A DNA stretch of 64,000 nucleotides from Bacteroides pyogenes (GCF_014196225.1 NZ_JACIDI010000001.1:1-64000); one strand, 5' to 3'. Counted from the first letter of the stretch, positions 54,120-62,954 are shown. A program made the numbers and translations. The notes: generated by a model from the sequence alone, not told the origin.

Positions 54120-54155
54120 CATTTTACATTTGAGGCAATTGAAAAACATAAAACG

Positions 54156-54671
54156 ATGGGAAGAATGAAAACGATTCAACATGTTTTATTCCTGCTGCCG
54201 GTGCTTCTGCTCAGCAGTTGCTTTACAAACCGGATCGCTTATAAGCAGATGGAGAGCATCCGGCGCGGGATGTCGGCGGAAGAGGTGATAGCGATTCTTG
54301 GCGAACCGAGTTACCGGAGCTTTAACGACAAAGGCGAAATGCTGGAGTTTCGGGAAGCGGAATACGGAACGTCCAAAGTTGTCAAGGTGTGGTTTGTCGA
54401 TGAAAAAGCGGTTGAGATGAAAAGCTATCTGGACCGCTATGACAATGGTTGTACTAACCGCAAAAAAGCCGGGGAAGCCGATGAGAAAGAGGAAGAAAAG
54501 AAATCTTCCGGGAAGAGCGGCGAGGTTAGAGTGCGGGTGACGACAGACGGAAAGCATGTGGTGCAGACGGGCTCTGTCATCGTCACTCCGGATGGAAAGC
54601 ACGAAACGGTGGTAATGGATGCGGGCGGAGTGATTGTCACCGCCTCCGGCAAGCACATTCATGTGTTGTGA
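54156..54671 (+). CDS. BamE/SmpA-like lipoprotein
   Basis: The start is at the ATG of MGRMKTIQHVLFLL (54156); another ATG is 9 bp downstream, and an apparent longer frame runs through the rpsA terminators. A signal peptide ends in lipobox LLSSC. A SmpA/OmlA (BamE)-type domain follows (YKQMESIRRGMSAEEVIAILGEPSYRSF), then a Lys/Glu-rich low-complexity linker (about residues 105-125). The C-terminus carries two or three repeats of the form V-x-TxDGKHxxx (TTDGKHVVQTG, TPDGKHETVV, TASGKHIHVL). It is probably anchored in the envelope. The repeats are unusual and their role is unknown. A TACATTTG (-7-like) lies at 54125-54132. Confidence 0.72.
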   Translation: MGRMKTIQHVLFLLPVLLLSSCFTNRIAYKQMESIRRGMSAEEVIAILGEPSYRSFNDKGEMLEFREAEYGTSKVVKVWFVDEKAVEMKSYLDRYDNGCTNRKKAGEADEKEEEKKSSGKSGEVRVRVTTDGKHVVQTGSVIVTPDGKHETVVMDAGGVIVTASGKHIHVL

Positions 54672-54711
54672 TATTGCATGCAGAGAGAGGCGGTTTATCC
54701 GTCAGCGGCGG

Positions 54712-54805
54712 GTGAAGATGGATTGATTGTCCCGCAACGGGGATTGCCGCGTTGGGGTGAAAGATGCTGCTCCCGCGTGAAGATGGATTGATTGTCCCGC
54801 AACGG
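54712..54805. repeat. 29-bp direct repeat upstream of rnz
   Basis: Identical 29-bp copies at 54712-54740 and 54777-54805 (start GTGAAGATGGATTGATTGTC) are 65 bp apart, in the non-coding gap between the lipoprotein gene and rnz. Confidence 0.88.
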
Positions 54806-54908
54806 AGTATCGGTTCTACGGGAATTTCCCGCTGATGGCCGATGAAAACGGAAGCGATTGCACGTAACTTTTTCCCCGTTTCCTTGCCGTATTGAATTTG
54901 AAATACTC

Positions 54909-54916
54909 TATCTTTG
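54909..54916 (+). promoter_or_regulatory. -7 element of the rnz promoter
   Basis: TATCTTTG fits TAnnTTTG and lies only 6 bp before the ATG of rnz at 54923, so the transcript would have almost no leader. Confidence 0.6.
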
Positions 54917-54922
54917 CACGTA

Positions 54923-55861
54923 ATGGAGAAATTTGAGCTACATATATTGGGGTGCGGTTCGGCTTTGCCTACCACCCGGCACTTCCCTTCCTCCCAAGTC
55001 GTCAACTTGCGCGATAAGCTCTTTATGGTCGATTGCGGAGAAGGAACGCAACTGCAACTGCGCCGTTCGCGGCTGAAGTTTTCGCGGCTGAACAGGGTGT
55101 TCATCTCCCATTTGCATGGCGACCACTGTTTCGGCCTGCCGGGATTGATCTCAACGTTCGGTCTACTGGGGCGCACTGCCGATTTGCATATCCATTCTCC
55201 CCACGGTTTGGAGGAGCTGTTCGCGCCGTGGATGGAGTTTTTCCATAAAACGTTGCCCTACAAAGTGCTTTTCCACGAGTTCGAAACGAAGCGCCCGGAG
55301 GTGGTTTATGAAGACCGTTCGCTTACCGTGTCCACCATTCCTTTGAAGCATCGCATCCCCTGTTGCGGGTTTCTGTTTGAAGAGAAGCAGGTTGCCAACC
55401 ATATCATCAGGGAGATGACGGACTTCTACAAAGTTCCCGTGTATGAGCTGAACCGGATAAAGAACGGTGCCGATTTCGTCACTCCCGACGGCGAGCTGAT
55501 TCCGAACGCCCGTCTGACGCGTCCCGCCGAACCGGCACGGAAGTACGCTTATTGTTCCGATACGGCTTTCCACCCGCAGATTGCGGAGCAGATAAAAGGT
55601 GCGGACCTGCTGTTTCATGAGGCTACGTTCGCGCAGGACGAGCAGGCGCGCGCCCGGGAGACGTTTCATTCCACCGCAGCGCAAGCGGCGCGCATGGCTG
55701 CCGATGCACAGGTAAAGCGATTGGTCATCGGACATTTCTCCGCCCGTTACGAAGACGAATCGGTGCTGCTCGACGAGGCGAGGGCGGTGTTTCCGCAAAC
55801 CATGCTCGCGAAAGAGAATTTGTGTGTGAATGTGGGCGCGGGCGGGAACCGGGATTTTTGA
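54923..55861 (+). CDS. rnz: Ribonuclease Z
   Basis: The start is at the ATG of MEKFELHILGCGSALPTT; a TTG 9 bp upstream would overlap the -7 element. The 312-residue metallo-beta-lactamase-fold enzyme has SHLHGDHCFGLPGL (zinc-binding HxHxDH), an inserted exosite, YCSDTAF and HFSARYED with later metal ligands. It cuts the 3' trailer of tRNA precursors in the cytosol. The length is normal. The sigma factor gene follows 29 bp later and may be cotranscribed. Confidence 0.93.
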   Translation: MEKFELHILGCGSALPTTRHFPSSQVVNLRDKLFMVDCGEGTQLQLRRSRLKFSRLNRVFISHLHGDHCFGLPGLISTFGLLGRTADLHIHSPHGLEELFAPWMEFFHKTLPYKVLFHEFETKRPEVVYEDRSLTVSTIPLKHRIPCCGFLFEEKQVANHIIREMTDFYKVPVYELNRIKNGADFVTPDGELIPNARLTRPAEPARKYAYCSDTAFHPQIAEQIKGADLLFHEATFAQDEQARARETFHSTAAQAARMAADAQVKRLVIGHFSARYEDESVLLDEARAVFPQTMLAKENLCVNVGAGGNRDF

Positions 55862-55890
55862 AACGATAATGAATCTATATAAGAACTGAG

Positions 55891-56445
55891 ATGATGACCC
55901 CTTATAACGAAGCAGAGATATTAGAGCTCATCCGGGAAGAGAGTACGCAACGGAAAGGCTTCGAGATGATCGTGTCGGAATATGGCGAACAGCTGTACTG
56001 GCAGATACGCCGGATGGTGCTGTCGCACGAGGATGCCAACGACTTGTTGCAGAATACGTTTGTCAAAGCGTGGACGAATATCGGTTATTTCCGTGCGGAG
56101 GCCAGACTCTCTACCTGGCTCTATCGCATCGCGCTCAACGAATGCCTCACTTTTCTGAACAGGCAACGCACGGCGGGCACGGTGGCGATAGACGATCCGG
56201 AGGCGGGCATGGTGAACAGGCTCGAGAGCGATCCGTATTACTCCGGCGACCGGGTGCAGACGCTGCTGCAAAAGGCGCTGGCCCAACTGCCCGAAAAACA
56301 GCGCATGGTATTCAACCTGCGATACTATCGGGAGATGAAATACGAAGATATGTCCGAGATATTCGGCACGTCGGTAGGGGCGTTGAAAGCCTCTTACCAC
56401 CATGCGGTGAAGAAAATAGAGAAGTTTTTGAGAGATGCGGATTAA
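55891..56445 (+). CDS. ECF-type RNA polymerase sigma factor
   Basis: The 184-residue protein has sigma region 2 (VLSHEDANDLLQNTFVKAWTNIGYFR, STWLYRIALNECL) and region 4 (LPEKQRMVFNLRYYREMKYEDMSEIFGTSVGALKASYHHAVKKI). There is no region 3, as is standard for ECF sigma factors. It is followed after 46 bp by a small membrane protein and then a CpxP-like exported protein, the layout of an envelope-stress sigma unit. The target promoters are not visible here. Confidence 0.92.
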   Translation: MMTPYNEAEILELIREESTQRKGFEMIVSEYGEQLYWQIRRMVLSHEDANDLLQNTFVKAWTNIGYFRAEARLSTWLYRIALNECLTFLNRQRTAGTVAIDDPEAGMVNRLESDPYYSGDRVQTLLQKALAQLPEKQRMVFNLRYYREMKYEDMSEIFGTSVGALKASYHHAVKKIEKFLRDAD

Positions 56446-56491
56446 ACCTTTTGAAACATATCATATCTAAGGAACAGAGAGGAGCAAATGT

Positions 56492-56869
56492 ATGAAAGAA
56501 GAAGATGCCTTGTTAAAGAAGATCGGCAAAGAAAACGTGTTCAAAGTGCCCGAGGGATACTTTGAAAACCTTACTTCGGAAGTGATGGACAAGCTTCCGC
56601 CCATTGAGAAGCAACATTTTGCCGGAGCGGAAACCGTGACCCGGTGGACAAAGATAAAGCCTTTGCTCTACCTGGCAGCGATGTTTGCCGGAGCTGCACT
56701 GATCATCCGTGTGGCTTCGCCGGTGCATAAATCCCCGACGGGAGATGCGGCGGTAGCGGAACAGGACACTGAAATGATTTCGGAGCAGGTGGTCAACACG
56801 GCTGTGAACGGCGCCATGCTCGATGACTATTCGCTGTACGTCTATCTGACCGATGCGGGAACCGAATGA
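56492..56869 (+). CDS. Small single-pass membrane protein, candidate anti-sigma factor
   Basis: The 125-residue protein has a cytosolic N-terminal part of about 50 residues (VPEGYFENLTSEVMDKLPP, a pattern common in Bacteroidetes proteins beside ECF genes), one TM helix (LLYLAAMFAGAALII) and a short periplasmic tail. There is no zinc-binding HxxxCxxC, so it is not a ZAS-type anti-sigma. The role is inferred from its place between the sigma gene and the CpxP-like gene. Confidence 0.65.
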   Translation: MKEEDALLKKIGKENVFKVPEGYFENLTSEVMDKLPPIEKQHFAGAETVTRWTKIKPLLYLAAMFAGAALIIRVASPVHKSPTGDAAVAEQDTEMISEQVVNTAVNGAMLDDYSLYVYLTDAGTE

Positions 56870-56897
56870 TTTGTTACATAAATAAAGGAATAAGAAT

Positions 56898-57362
56898 ATG
56901 AGAAAAACTGTTGCTTTGGTGGTTTGCCTGTTTGCGTTCATGCCGTTCCTGGCGGCTACAGACGGCTGTACACAACATCTGTCGCGTGAAGAATTCAGAG
57001 AGAAACAAAAGGCCTTCATTATCGAGCAGGCCGGGCTGACGGAAGCGGAGTCGGCTAAGTTCTTCCCCGTTTACTATGAGCTTCAGGAGCTCAAGAAGAA
57101 GCTGAACGACGAGTCGTGGGAACTGATTCGCAAGGGGAAAGACGGGAAATCATCCGAAGCCGAGTACGAAGAAATCATCGAACGGGTCTGCGACAACCGC
57201 ATTGCCGCCACTCGTCTCGACAAATCGTATCTGGATAAGTTCAAAAAGATACTTTCGTGCAAGAAGATCTATCTGGTGCAACATGCCGAAATGCGTTTCC
57301 ATCGCGAAATACTTAGAGGGATGAGGCATCGCGGAGGCAAAGAGCGAAGGGGGAAAAAGTAA
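56898..57362 (+). CDS. CpxP/Spy-like exported helical protein
   Basis: The 154-residue protein has a signal peptide (MRKTVALVVCLFAFMPFLAA). The mature part is all helical and charged: EEFREKQKAFIIEQAGLTEAESAKFFPVYYEL is a typical start of periplasmic Spy/CpxP-type proteins of Bacteroidetes. The C-terminus is very basic (RHRGGKERRGKK). It follows the membrane protein by 28 bp and may act as its periplasmic sensor or as a chaperone induced by the sigma factor. Confidence 0.68.
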   Translation: MRKTVALVVCLFAFMPFLAATDGCTQHLSREEFREKQKAFIIEQAGLTEAESAKFFPVYYELQELKKKLNDESWELIRKGKDGKSSEAEYEEIIERVCDNRIAATRLDKSYLDKFKKILSCKKIYLVQHAEMRFHREILRGMRHRGGKERRGKK

Positions 57363-57458
57363 CTGTATGCTGCCCTCTTGCCACTGCCTTGTCCGTTAGT
57401 CTTACTTTGTCGTAAAGGTAAAATATAACTATATACTGCCCGGGCAGAGGCTTTGTTT

Positions 57459-57810
57459 CATTCGAACAGAGCTTCTGTCCGATTTGTTTAGAGGTTCTTG
57501 ACGTTTGAAACGGAGGTTCTGTTCGATTTGCTCAAAGCCTCTTCCCGTTTGAAACGGACGTTCTGTTCGATTTGTTTAAAGGTTCTTGACGTTTGAAACG
57601 GAGGTTCTGTTCGATTTGCTCAAAGCCTCTTCCCGTTTGAAAGCTGCGTTCTGTCCGATTTGTTTAGAGGTTCTTGGCGTTTGAAACGGAGCTTGTGTTT
57701 GATTTGCTCAAAGCCTCTTCCCGTTTGAAAGCTGCGTTCTGTCCGATTTGTTTAGAGGTTCTTGGCGTTTGAAACAAAGATTCTGTTCGAATGAAACAAA
57801 GCCTCTTTCC
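57459..57810. repeat. 44-bp tandem repeat array
   Basis: GTTTGAAA-headed units start at 57503, 57547, 57591, 57635, 57679, 57723 and 57767, exactly 44 bp apart, with a diverged unit at 57459. Two unit subtypes alternate (tail GCTCAAAGCCTCTTCCC or GTTTAGAGGTTCTTGAC), giving an 88-bp higher-order period. There are no open frames or spacers. It fills the gap between the CpxP-like gene and convergent mazG. Confidence 0.92.
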
Positions 57811-57836
57811 CTTTCAGACAGAGGCTCTGTTTTTTT
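57797..57836 (+). terminator. Terminator-like hairpin at the end of the 44-bp array
   Basis: CAAAGCCTC (57797-57805) pairs with GAGGCTCTG (57821-57829) with one mismatch, followed by a T-run to 57836, which touches the mazG stop codon. It would end plus-strand transcripts before they enter mazG antisense. Confidence 0.6.
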
Positions 57837-58651
57837 CAGTGCACCTCTTTGCTTTCCTGCTTTTTGGCTTCCTCCCAGATCGCATCCATTTCTGCCAGCG
57901 TCATATCTTTCAGGCTTTTGCCTTGCTTCAGAGTATGCTCTTCGAGGTAGTTGAACCGCCGGATGAACTTCTGGTTGGTGCGCTCCAACGCATTGTCGGG
58001 GTTGATTTTGTATAGCCGTGCCGCGTTGACAAGGCTGAACATCACGTCTCCGAACTCGGCTTCCGCCTTCTCCTTGTCCATGTGGGCGACTTCCGCCTGA
58101 AACTCCGCAATCTCTTCTTTTACCTTTTCCCATACCTGCTCACGCTCTTCCCAATCGAACCCGACGTTCCTTGCCTTGTCCTGTATCCGGTACGATTTGA
58201 TGAGCGAGGGGAGCGATGCGGGTACTCCGCTCAGCACGCTTTTGTTTCCGCCCTTCTCTTTGAGCTTCAGTTGCTCCCAGTTCTCCACCACTTGTCCTGC
58301 CGTTTCCGCTTTCTCGTCGCCGAATACATGCGGATGGCGGAAGATGAGCTTGTCGCACAGCTTATCGCATACATCCTTGATGTCGAAGTCTCCCGTTTCC
58401 GACCCGATTCTGGCATAGAAGGCTACGTGCAGCAGCACATCGCCCAGCTCTTTGCAAATGTCCTGCTTGTCTTGCCGCATCAAAGCGTCGCACAGCTCGT
58501 ATGTTTCCTCAATAGTGTTCGGGCGCAGGCTTTCGTTGGTCTGCTTCCTGTCCCACGGGCATTTCACCCGCAGTTCGTCGAGAATGTCGAGAAAGCGTCC
58601 GAAAGCCTCCATCTGTTCCTGTCTCGTATGTTTCATATTCTTATTTTCCAT
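57836..58651 (-). CDS. mazG: Nucleoside triphosphate pyrophosphohydrolase MazG
   Basis: The 271-residue protein has tandem MazG domains. The first has CPWDRKQTNESLRPNTIEETYEL and ELGDVLLHVAFYARI (ExxE...ExxD metal site). The second has the KVKEEIAEFQAE and EFGDVMFSLVNAARL site. It hydrolyses NTPs to NMP and pyrophosphate, removing damaged nucleotides. The start is at MENKNMKHTRQE (58651), though MKHTRQE (58636) is equally possible. Single gene with its own -7 element. Confidence 0.94.
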   Translation of the reverse strand: MENKNMKHTRQEQMEAFGRFLDILDELRVKCPWDRKQTNESLRPNTIEETYELCDALMRQDKQDICKELGDVLLHVAFYARIGSETGDFDIKDVCDKLCDKLIFRHPHVFGDEKAETAGQVVENWEQLKLKEKGGNKSVLSGVPASLPSLIKSYRIQDKARNVGFDWEEREQVWEKVKEEIAEFQAEVAHMDKEKAEAEFGDVMFSLVNAARLYKINPDNALERTNQKFIRRFNYLEEHTLKQGKSLKDMTLAEMDAIWEEAKKQESKEVH

Positions 58652-58674
58652 GCAGATTCTCTTTTTGAGTCGTG

Positions 58675-58682
58675 CAAAGATA
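58675..58682 (-). promoter_or_regulatory. -7 element of mazG
   Basis: TATCTTTG on the minus strand fits TAnnTTTG and lies 23 bp before the first ATG of mazG. The -33 element is not clear. Confidence 0.55.
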
Positions 58683-58838
58683 CTTCAAATATGGGAAAGA
58701 AAAAGAGAGATGGGGAAATAAAAAAATCCCGTTTGGGCAAGTTCTCCTTATCGGTGCCGGTTGGAAACAGGCGGAAATCACGGAGAAAGAAAACGATACG
58801 ACCGCTTAGTCGGGTGGAGGGATAGGTATGAAAAAGCT

Positions 58839-58888
58839 CCACGCGTAAAGGAAGCGCCGTCATTGCAAAGCACGTCCTTTACGCGTGG
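58839..58888 (-). terminator. Terminator of the lipoprotein operon
   Basis: A perfect 14-bp inverted repeat (58839-58852 and 58875-58888, arm CCACGCGTAAAGGA) is followed on the minus strand by AGCTTTTT. It lies 20 bp after the stop of the last lipoprotein gene, so it probably ends the whole BtuG-linked transcript. Confidence 0.85.
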
Positions 58889-58908
58889 TTGGCCGGAGAA
58901 GTCCGGTA

Positions 58909-60459
58909 TTATACTCCTTCGATAGTATCTACATCCTCTCCCAGCATGTGGAGGTCTTGCCCGCCGGCCACTTCGGTGGAGGCTTCGCCCAGCCATCCGT
59001 TCTCCTTGTCTACGCCGTTGTAGACTTTCACGAAGTCGATGCCGGGCAGATGGACTTTGTTGCCATCTTTATCCACAGCCCAGTCGATGTCGATAGCTGA
59101 GCGGGCATCCAGATTGGGGAAGTTGTCCGCATAGCCGTATCGGTAGGCATAGAGCACGTAATAACTTCCGTCTTCTTTTTCACTGATCCCGTTATCGGCG
59201 AGCCGGATGCCCTTATAGGTGATTTGATCGTCTTTAATCCAGCCCGGATAATAGCTTTGATCGTGATATACGTTCTTTATCTTATAACCCTCTTTACCCT
59301 GATTGTCTTTCCAGCGAATGTATTCCTTAATCGTGGTGAAACTCCCCGGGTTATCAATTTCGCCGGCTTCCTGCGGCGTTTCGGAAGTGGGACGGAAATA
59401 GGTCATTTCGTAATTCCGGTAAGTGGCAACATCTTGGCCTTTGTCTTTGGCGATTTGGTACCAGGGTTCGCCTTCAGCAGTCATATTGCCGCTGCCTCTG
59501 ATTTCATACCATTCGTCTTCATCGGGCTTCCCGTTCTTGTTCTTGTCGTAGGCCACCATGATGATGCCCGGTTCGCAACTGCCTCCGAACGGCGGGTCCG
59601 GACGCGGGTTGGCATTGGCTCCGAAAGCGTTGCCGAGAATGCGGAAGTCGCGTTTGCCGGCTACGTTGACAATCGTGTGGTCGAATCCGAACACGATGTA
59701 TCCGCCCCATCCGCCGAGCGTGACCAGCTCATTCTTCTCTCCTGCGATGAGCGCTTCGGCTTTCAGATTCATGACCTCTTGCGTATCTCCGTCTTCATAC
59801 TTCGGAAGTTTGTTGACGAATTGTCCCGGAGCGGGCAGGTAATGGAATACTTTGGAGATGTAGGGAGTCTGCATGCCCTCGCTGAAAAGAACGCGTATGG
59901 AAATAACATCGCTCAAATCGTCGATGGCGGCTTTTATCTTGTACAACCCCGGTTTGATGGCGCAGAACAAAGGAGTTCCCGTTTCGGACAATGCGATGCG
60001 ATAGTGTGTTGTTTGAGGTTCCATTACTTCCCAAACGATTTTTGCCGGATCTTTTCCCTCGAACTTCTTCGAGATTTCCAGCGGAATCACCGTATTGACA
60101 AAGCCCCGGAAGCTCAAATCCTCTATTGTAATGGAGAATGCCTGCTGGGTAATGTTGTCTTCGTTGTAGGCGCGTACAAGCATGCGGTATGTGCCTGTTT
60201 GGGCGGTACGGTCGAACGTATAGGTCAGCGCGTTGGCCACTCTTTGCCCGTCTATCCACCAAACGATGGAGTCGATTCGGTTTCCTACTTTCGGGCTCAG
60301 CGTCAGTTTATCGTTTACGGTCAGAAAGTACTCCGGCTCCAATCCTGAAAGTATGGGAGCGGGTTCGGGGAGGTCGGCTTTTTCGGTACAACCGGTTGCG
60401 AACAAAAGCATTGCGGCGATGCAGCCGGTTGAAAATAGAATTTTATGTATGGTTTTCAT
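58909..60459 (-). CDS. Surface lipoprotein with PKD-like N-domain
   Basis: The 516-residue protein has a signal peptide and lipobox (FATGC, Cys24). Ig/PKD-like units follow (about 35-120, 120-220), then a C-terminal domain of about 290 residues with GGWGGYIVFGFDH, YDKNKNGKPDEDEWYEI (calcium-loop-like) and LPGIDFVKVYNGVD. It is paralogous to the third gene of this run, sharing GSYIVVGFDH, NGKPDEDEWREI, WKDNQG and LGIDFLKIEN. It belongs to a minus-strand run headed by the BtuG-type gene, so I infer a role in cobalamin capture on the cell surface. Direct evidence for the ligand is lacking. It is followed by a strong terminator. Confidence 0.75.
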   Translation of the reverse strand: MKTIHKILFSTGCIAAMLLFATGCTEKADLPEPAPILSGLEPEYFLTVNDKLTLSPKVGNRIDSIVWWIDGQRVANALTYTFDRTAQTGTYRMLVRAYNEDNITQQAFSITIEDLSFRGFVNTVIPLEISKKFEGKDPAKIVWEVMEPQTTHYRIALSETGTPLFCAIKPGLYKIKAAIDDLSDVISIRVLFSEGMQTPYISKVFHYLPAPGQFVNKLPKYEDGDTQEVMNLKAEALIAGEKNELVTLGGWGGYIVFGFDHTIVNVAGKRDFRILGNAFGANANPRPDPPFGGSCEPGIIMVAYDKNKNGKPDEDEWYEIRGSGNMTAEGEPWYQIAKDKGQDVATYRNYEMTYFRPTSETPQEAGEIDNPGSFTTIKEYIRWKDNQGKEGYKIKNVYHDQSYYPGWIKDDQITYKGIRLADNGISEKEDGSYYVLYAYRYGYADNFPNLDARSAIDIDWAVDKDGNKVHLPGIDFVKVYNGVDKENGWLGEASTEVAGGQDLHMLGEDVDTIEGV

Positions 60460-60554
60460 TTCTTTTCTGTTTTTTCTTCGCGCGGCGAAACCGGCGAATA
60501 TGATGTTACTTAATTTTTTCGATTACCGGCTATGCCGGAAGCACCATGGCGGGA

Positions 60555-61463
60555 TCATTGCATCACAATGTCGCGCAGGCAGAAGTAGACAGCAGTGTTG
60601 GGACCCAATTCTCCACTATTGTCAGTGCTATACATCTGGAACACCAAATATTTGACAGGCTCGCCGAAGTCGATGGTGATATCTGTCCAACCGGTCGGCA
60701 TGTTCAAAGTTCCTCCGATCGGATAATCGGCCATGGCGTGGGTGATGGATTTTACTGTTTGGGCATTTGCTGTAACAAATCTACCATTCCTTTTTACACC
60801 ATATATAATAAGGTCGAAGTGATCACCCGGGCCGAACGGGCGGGCGAATCCGTCGCCATAGAGATTGCCGTAGTAAGGCCACGGATGGATGGCTACGGTT
60901 ACTTTGCTTACGGTGTATGCTTGACTATTATTTCCTAATTTTACCCAAGTCGCGTAACCGTTTTCTCTGAATCGGCTGTTTGGTGTAATGGGATTTTGAT
61001 AGTCGAGCATGTAATATCCCCAATAGCCGACCATGTAATTGGGGCTATTGGTTGTTCCCGTAGGTACAGCCATACAACCCCATTGATGGGCTATCCATCC
61101 GTCGGAACTTCCCGGCGCACCGTAGTTGTTGGTGTCGGCTACATTGGAGATGGTGAATCCGTCCCAGTAATTATAGCCCGATACAGTTCCGCCGGTGTGC
61201 GAGAAGGTGAAGTTTGTGGTTTGATATTTCGTATTCGAATAGGTTTGATTCCAATAGAAACCTCCTGTGGTTGCTGTGCCGTTGGAGGGATTCAATGTTA
61301 CTCCATTCAGATCGTTGGCCAAAGAGATGCTTGTGCGTGCAGCTCTTGTCTGTGGGGAGTCAGAACGCTGTTCTAACTCCGGGAATTCATACATGTCGTT
61401 TGTACAAGCTGCGAATAATGCAGAGCAAACGAATAAAAACCTGAAAATTGTTTTTTGTTTCAT
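60555..61463 (-). CDS. DUF4465-type lipoprotein, BtuH-like
   Basis: The 302-residue protein has a lipobox (LFAAC, Cys20), a short linker and a beta-rich, aromatic DUF4465-like domain: GGFYWNQTYSNTKYQTTNFTF, YNYWDGFTISNVAD, KVTVAIHPWPYYGNLYGDGFARPFGPGDHFDLIIYGV, VKYLVFQMYSTD. BtuH proteins of Bacteroides B12 loci, which bind cobalamin at the cell surface, contain a domain of this type. The placement in the BtuG-linked run supports the same role here. The gaps to neighbours are 71 and 95 bp, larger than in the NRPS operon. Confidence 0.72.
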   Translation of the reverse strand: MKQKTIFRFLFVCSALFAACTNDMYEFPELEQRSDSPQTRAARTSISLANDLNGVTLNPSNGTATTGGFYWNQTYSNTKYQTTNFTFSHTGGTVSGYNYWDGFTISNVADTNNYGAPGSSDGWIAHQWGCMAVPTGTTNSPNYMVGYWGYYMLDYQNPITPNSRFRENGYATWVKLGNNSQAYTVSKVTVAIHPWPYYGNLYGDGFARPFGPGDHFDLIIYGVKRNGRFVTANAQTVKSITHAMADYPIGGTLNMPTGWTDITIDFGEPVKYLVFQMYSTDNSGELGPNTAVYFCLRDIVMQ

Positions 61464-61533
61464 GGTGTAAGTTTTAAATTATAAAATAATAAGTAACACC
61501 AGCTTCGCCGGACAATATGTTGATGCTTAATCG

Positions 61534-62916
61534 TTAATTCAATAAATGTAAATCGACAATAGATTGTATCTTTACCTCCGAGCGGGAACCCATCGGCGGG
61601 GTTTCTTCTTTGGAATACAACATGCCTGCATTTTCTATTTTTAGGAAGTCGATTCCCAAGAGATTGGCCGGTTCGCCTTCTGAAGTAACAGCATCATTGA
61701 TGTTGAGGTAGTGTTTCTTTGTGAACGGCATACCGGAGACGTTTGTTTTATCAATTCTTCTGCCTTTCAGTGTAAATGAGTTTCCCCAACCGTTTACTTG
61801 TACCATTTCTCCGCCAACTAAATGATATCCTGGGAAACCGCAATAGGTTTGTTTCTTGCCTGACTGTCCTTGATTGTCTTTCCATGTGAAGATCGTTTCT
61901 TCTTCGAAATCATCATAGCCCTCGTAGGTAAATGTAATCTCGTAGTCTCGTATTTGAGGGTAATTAAAGTTATTTGTTCTTATCTCCCGCCATTCGTCTT
62001 CATCGGGCTTTCCGTTTTTATTGCTGTCATGGGCGACGAAGAACAATACTTCTTTTGCAGCATATCCATTGATATCTATTTGAATGTCGTAGGCATTTTT
62101 TTTATTGACTACTTTGTGGTCGAAGCCTACAACAATGTAGCTGCCCCACGCATCTAACTCGAATTTGGGAAAAGCGGACTGGTTGCTGAGATATTCATTT
62201 AGTTTTTGAATCATTTCTTCGGGTGGATATGCAAATGATTCATCTGCTTCCGGTATACACCAATCCCAAAAGGCTCCTTCCCATACAGAGGGCCGGTATG
62301 CCATCAATTTAGGAGGAAATACTTTATAATCCGCCTCTTTAACCTCCACGACGCAACTGCTTGTTTCGGTTTGACGATCGGCCTTCGCCTTCAGCGTAAG
62401 TGTATACGTCCCGGGTTTGGCGGAGATAAATTCAAGCGTGGGCTTATTGCCGAGTATAGAGTCCCCGATAGCCCATTCATACTGATAATCGTCGCGTTGT
62501 GGACCAGTGATGACGGGGGAAATCTCTATCACTTCGCAGCGGGGCACCTCCACTTTTTCTTGTGCGAAAGCGATACGGATGGGCTCGTCGACGAATACCT
62601 TAAAATGCTTTTCATTCATACCGCCTTTATTTTCTGCGCGGAAGGTGATGATGAAAGTACCCGGCTTGGTTGCCGTAAACGTGTAGTCGAGGTTTCCGGT
62701 AGCCACTTCTTTATCGTCGATGAGCCAAAGGTAGTGATTGCTGCCGTGAAGATTCGTGATGTTGGGGGCCAGCGTAACTTTTTCCCCGATGTAGAGAGTG
62801 TATTCTGCTGTACCTGTATCCATTCCCGTAATTTCGGGCGCCAATACTTCTTCTTTACATGCGATAAAGAGGAAGGTTGCTGCGAGCAGCGTTGCATAGA
62901 AGATCTTTTTTTTCAT
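61534..62916 (-). CDS. Surface lipoprotein with two PKD-like domains
   Basis: The 460-residue protein has lipobox FIACK (Cys20). Two PKD-like beta sandwiches are at about 30-115 and 115-195; strand patterns such as YTFTATKPGTFIITFRAEN and LEFISAKPGTYTLTLKAK are typical. The C-terminal domain is shared with the last gene of the run (GSYIVVGFDHKVVN, NGKPDEDEWREIRTN, FTWKDNQGQSGK, LLGIDFLKIENA). It is next to the BtuG-type gene (38 bp apart), so cotranscription is likely. It probably helps bind cobalamin or organises the surface complex. Function inferred from context. Confidence 0.75.
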   Translation of the reverse strand: MKKKIFYATLLAATFLFIACKEEVLAPEITGMDTGTAEYTLYIGEKVTLAPNITNLHGSNHYLWLIDDKEVATGNLDYTFTATKPGTFIITFRAENKGGMNEKHFKVFVDEPIRIAFAQEKVEVPRCEVIEISPVITGPQRDDYQYEWAIGDSILGNKPTLEFISAKPGTYTLTLKAKADRQTETSSCVVEVKEADYKVFPPKLMAYRPSVWEGAFWDWCIPEADESFAYPPEEMIQKLNEYLSNQSAFPKFELDAWGSYIVVGFDHKVVNKKNAYDIQIDINGYAAKEVLFFVAHDSNKNGKPDEDEWREIRTNNFNYPQIRDYEITFTYEGYDDFEEETIFTWKDNQGQSGKKQTYCGFPGYHLVGGEMVQVNGWGNSFTLKGRRIDKTNVSGMPFTKKHYLNINDAVTSEGEPANLLGIDFLKIENAGMLYSKEETPPMGSRSEVKIQSIVDLHLLN

Positions 62917-62954
62917 ACATGTGTAAAATTTGAGGTTGATATATAATTAGGAAA

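Noticed and set aside
54051..54155. N-terminal extension of the BamE-like lipoprotein
   Set aside because: The extra codons run through the second rpsA terminator and precede the true signal peptide.
57459..57836. CRISPR array
   Set aside because: The repeats are directly adjacent 44-bp units without unique spacers, and no cas genes are in the window.
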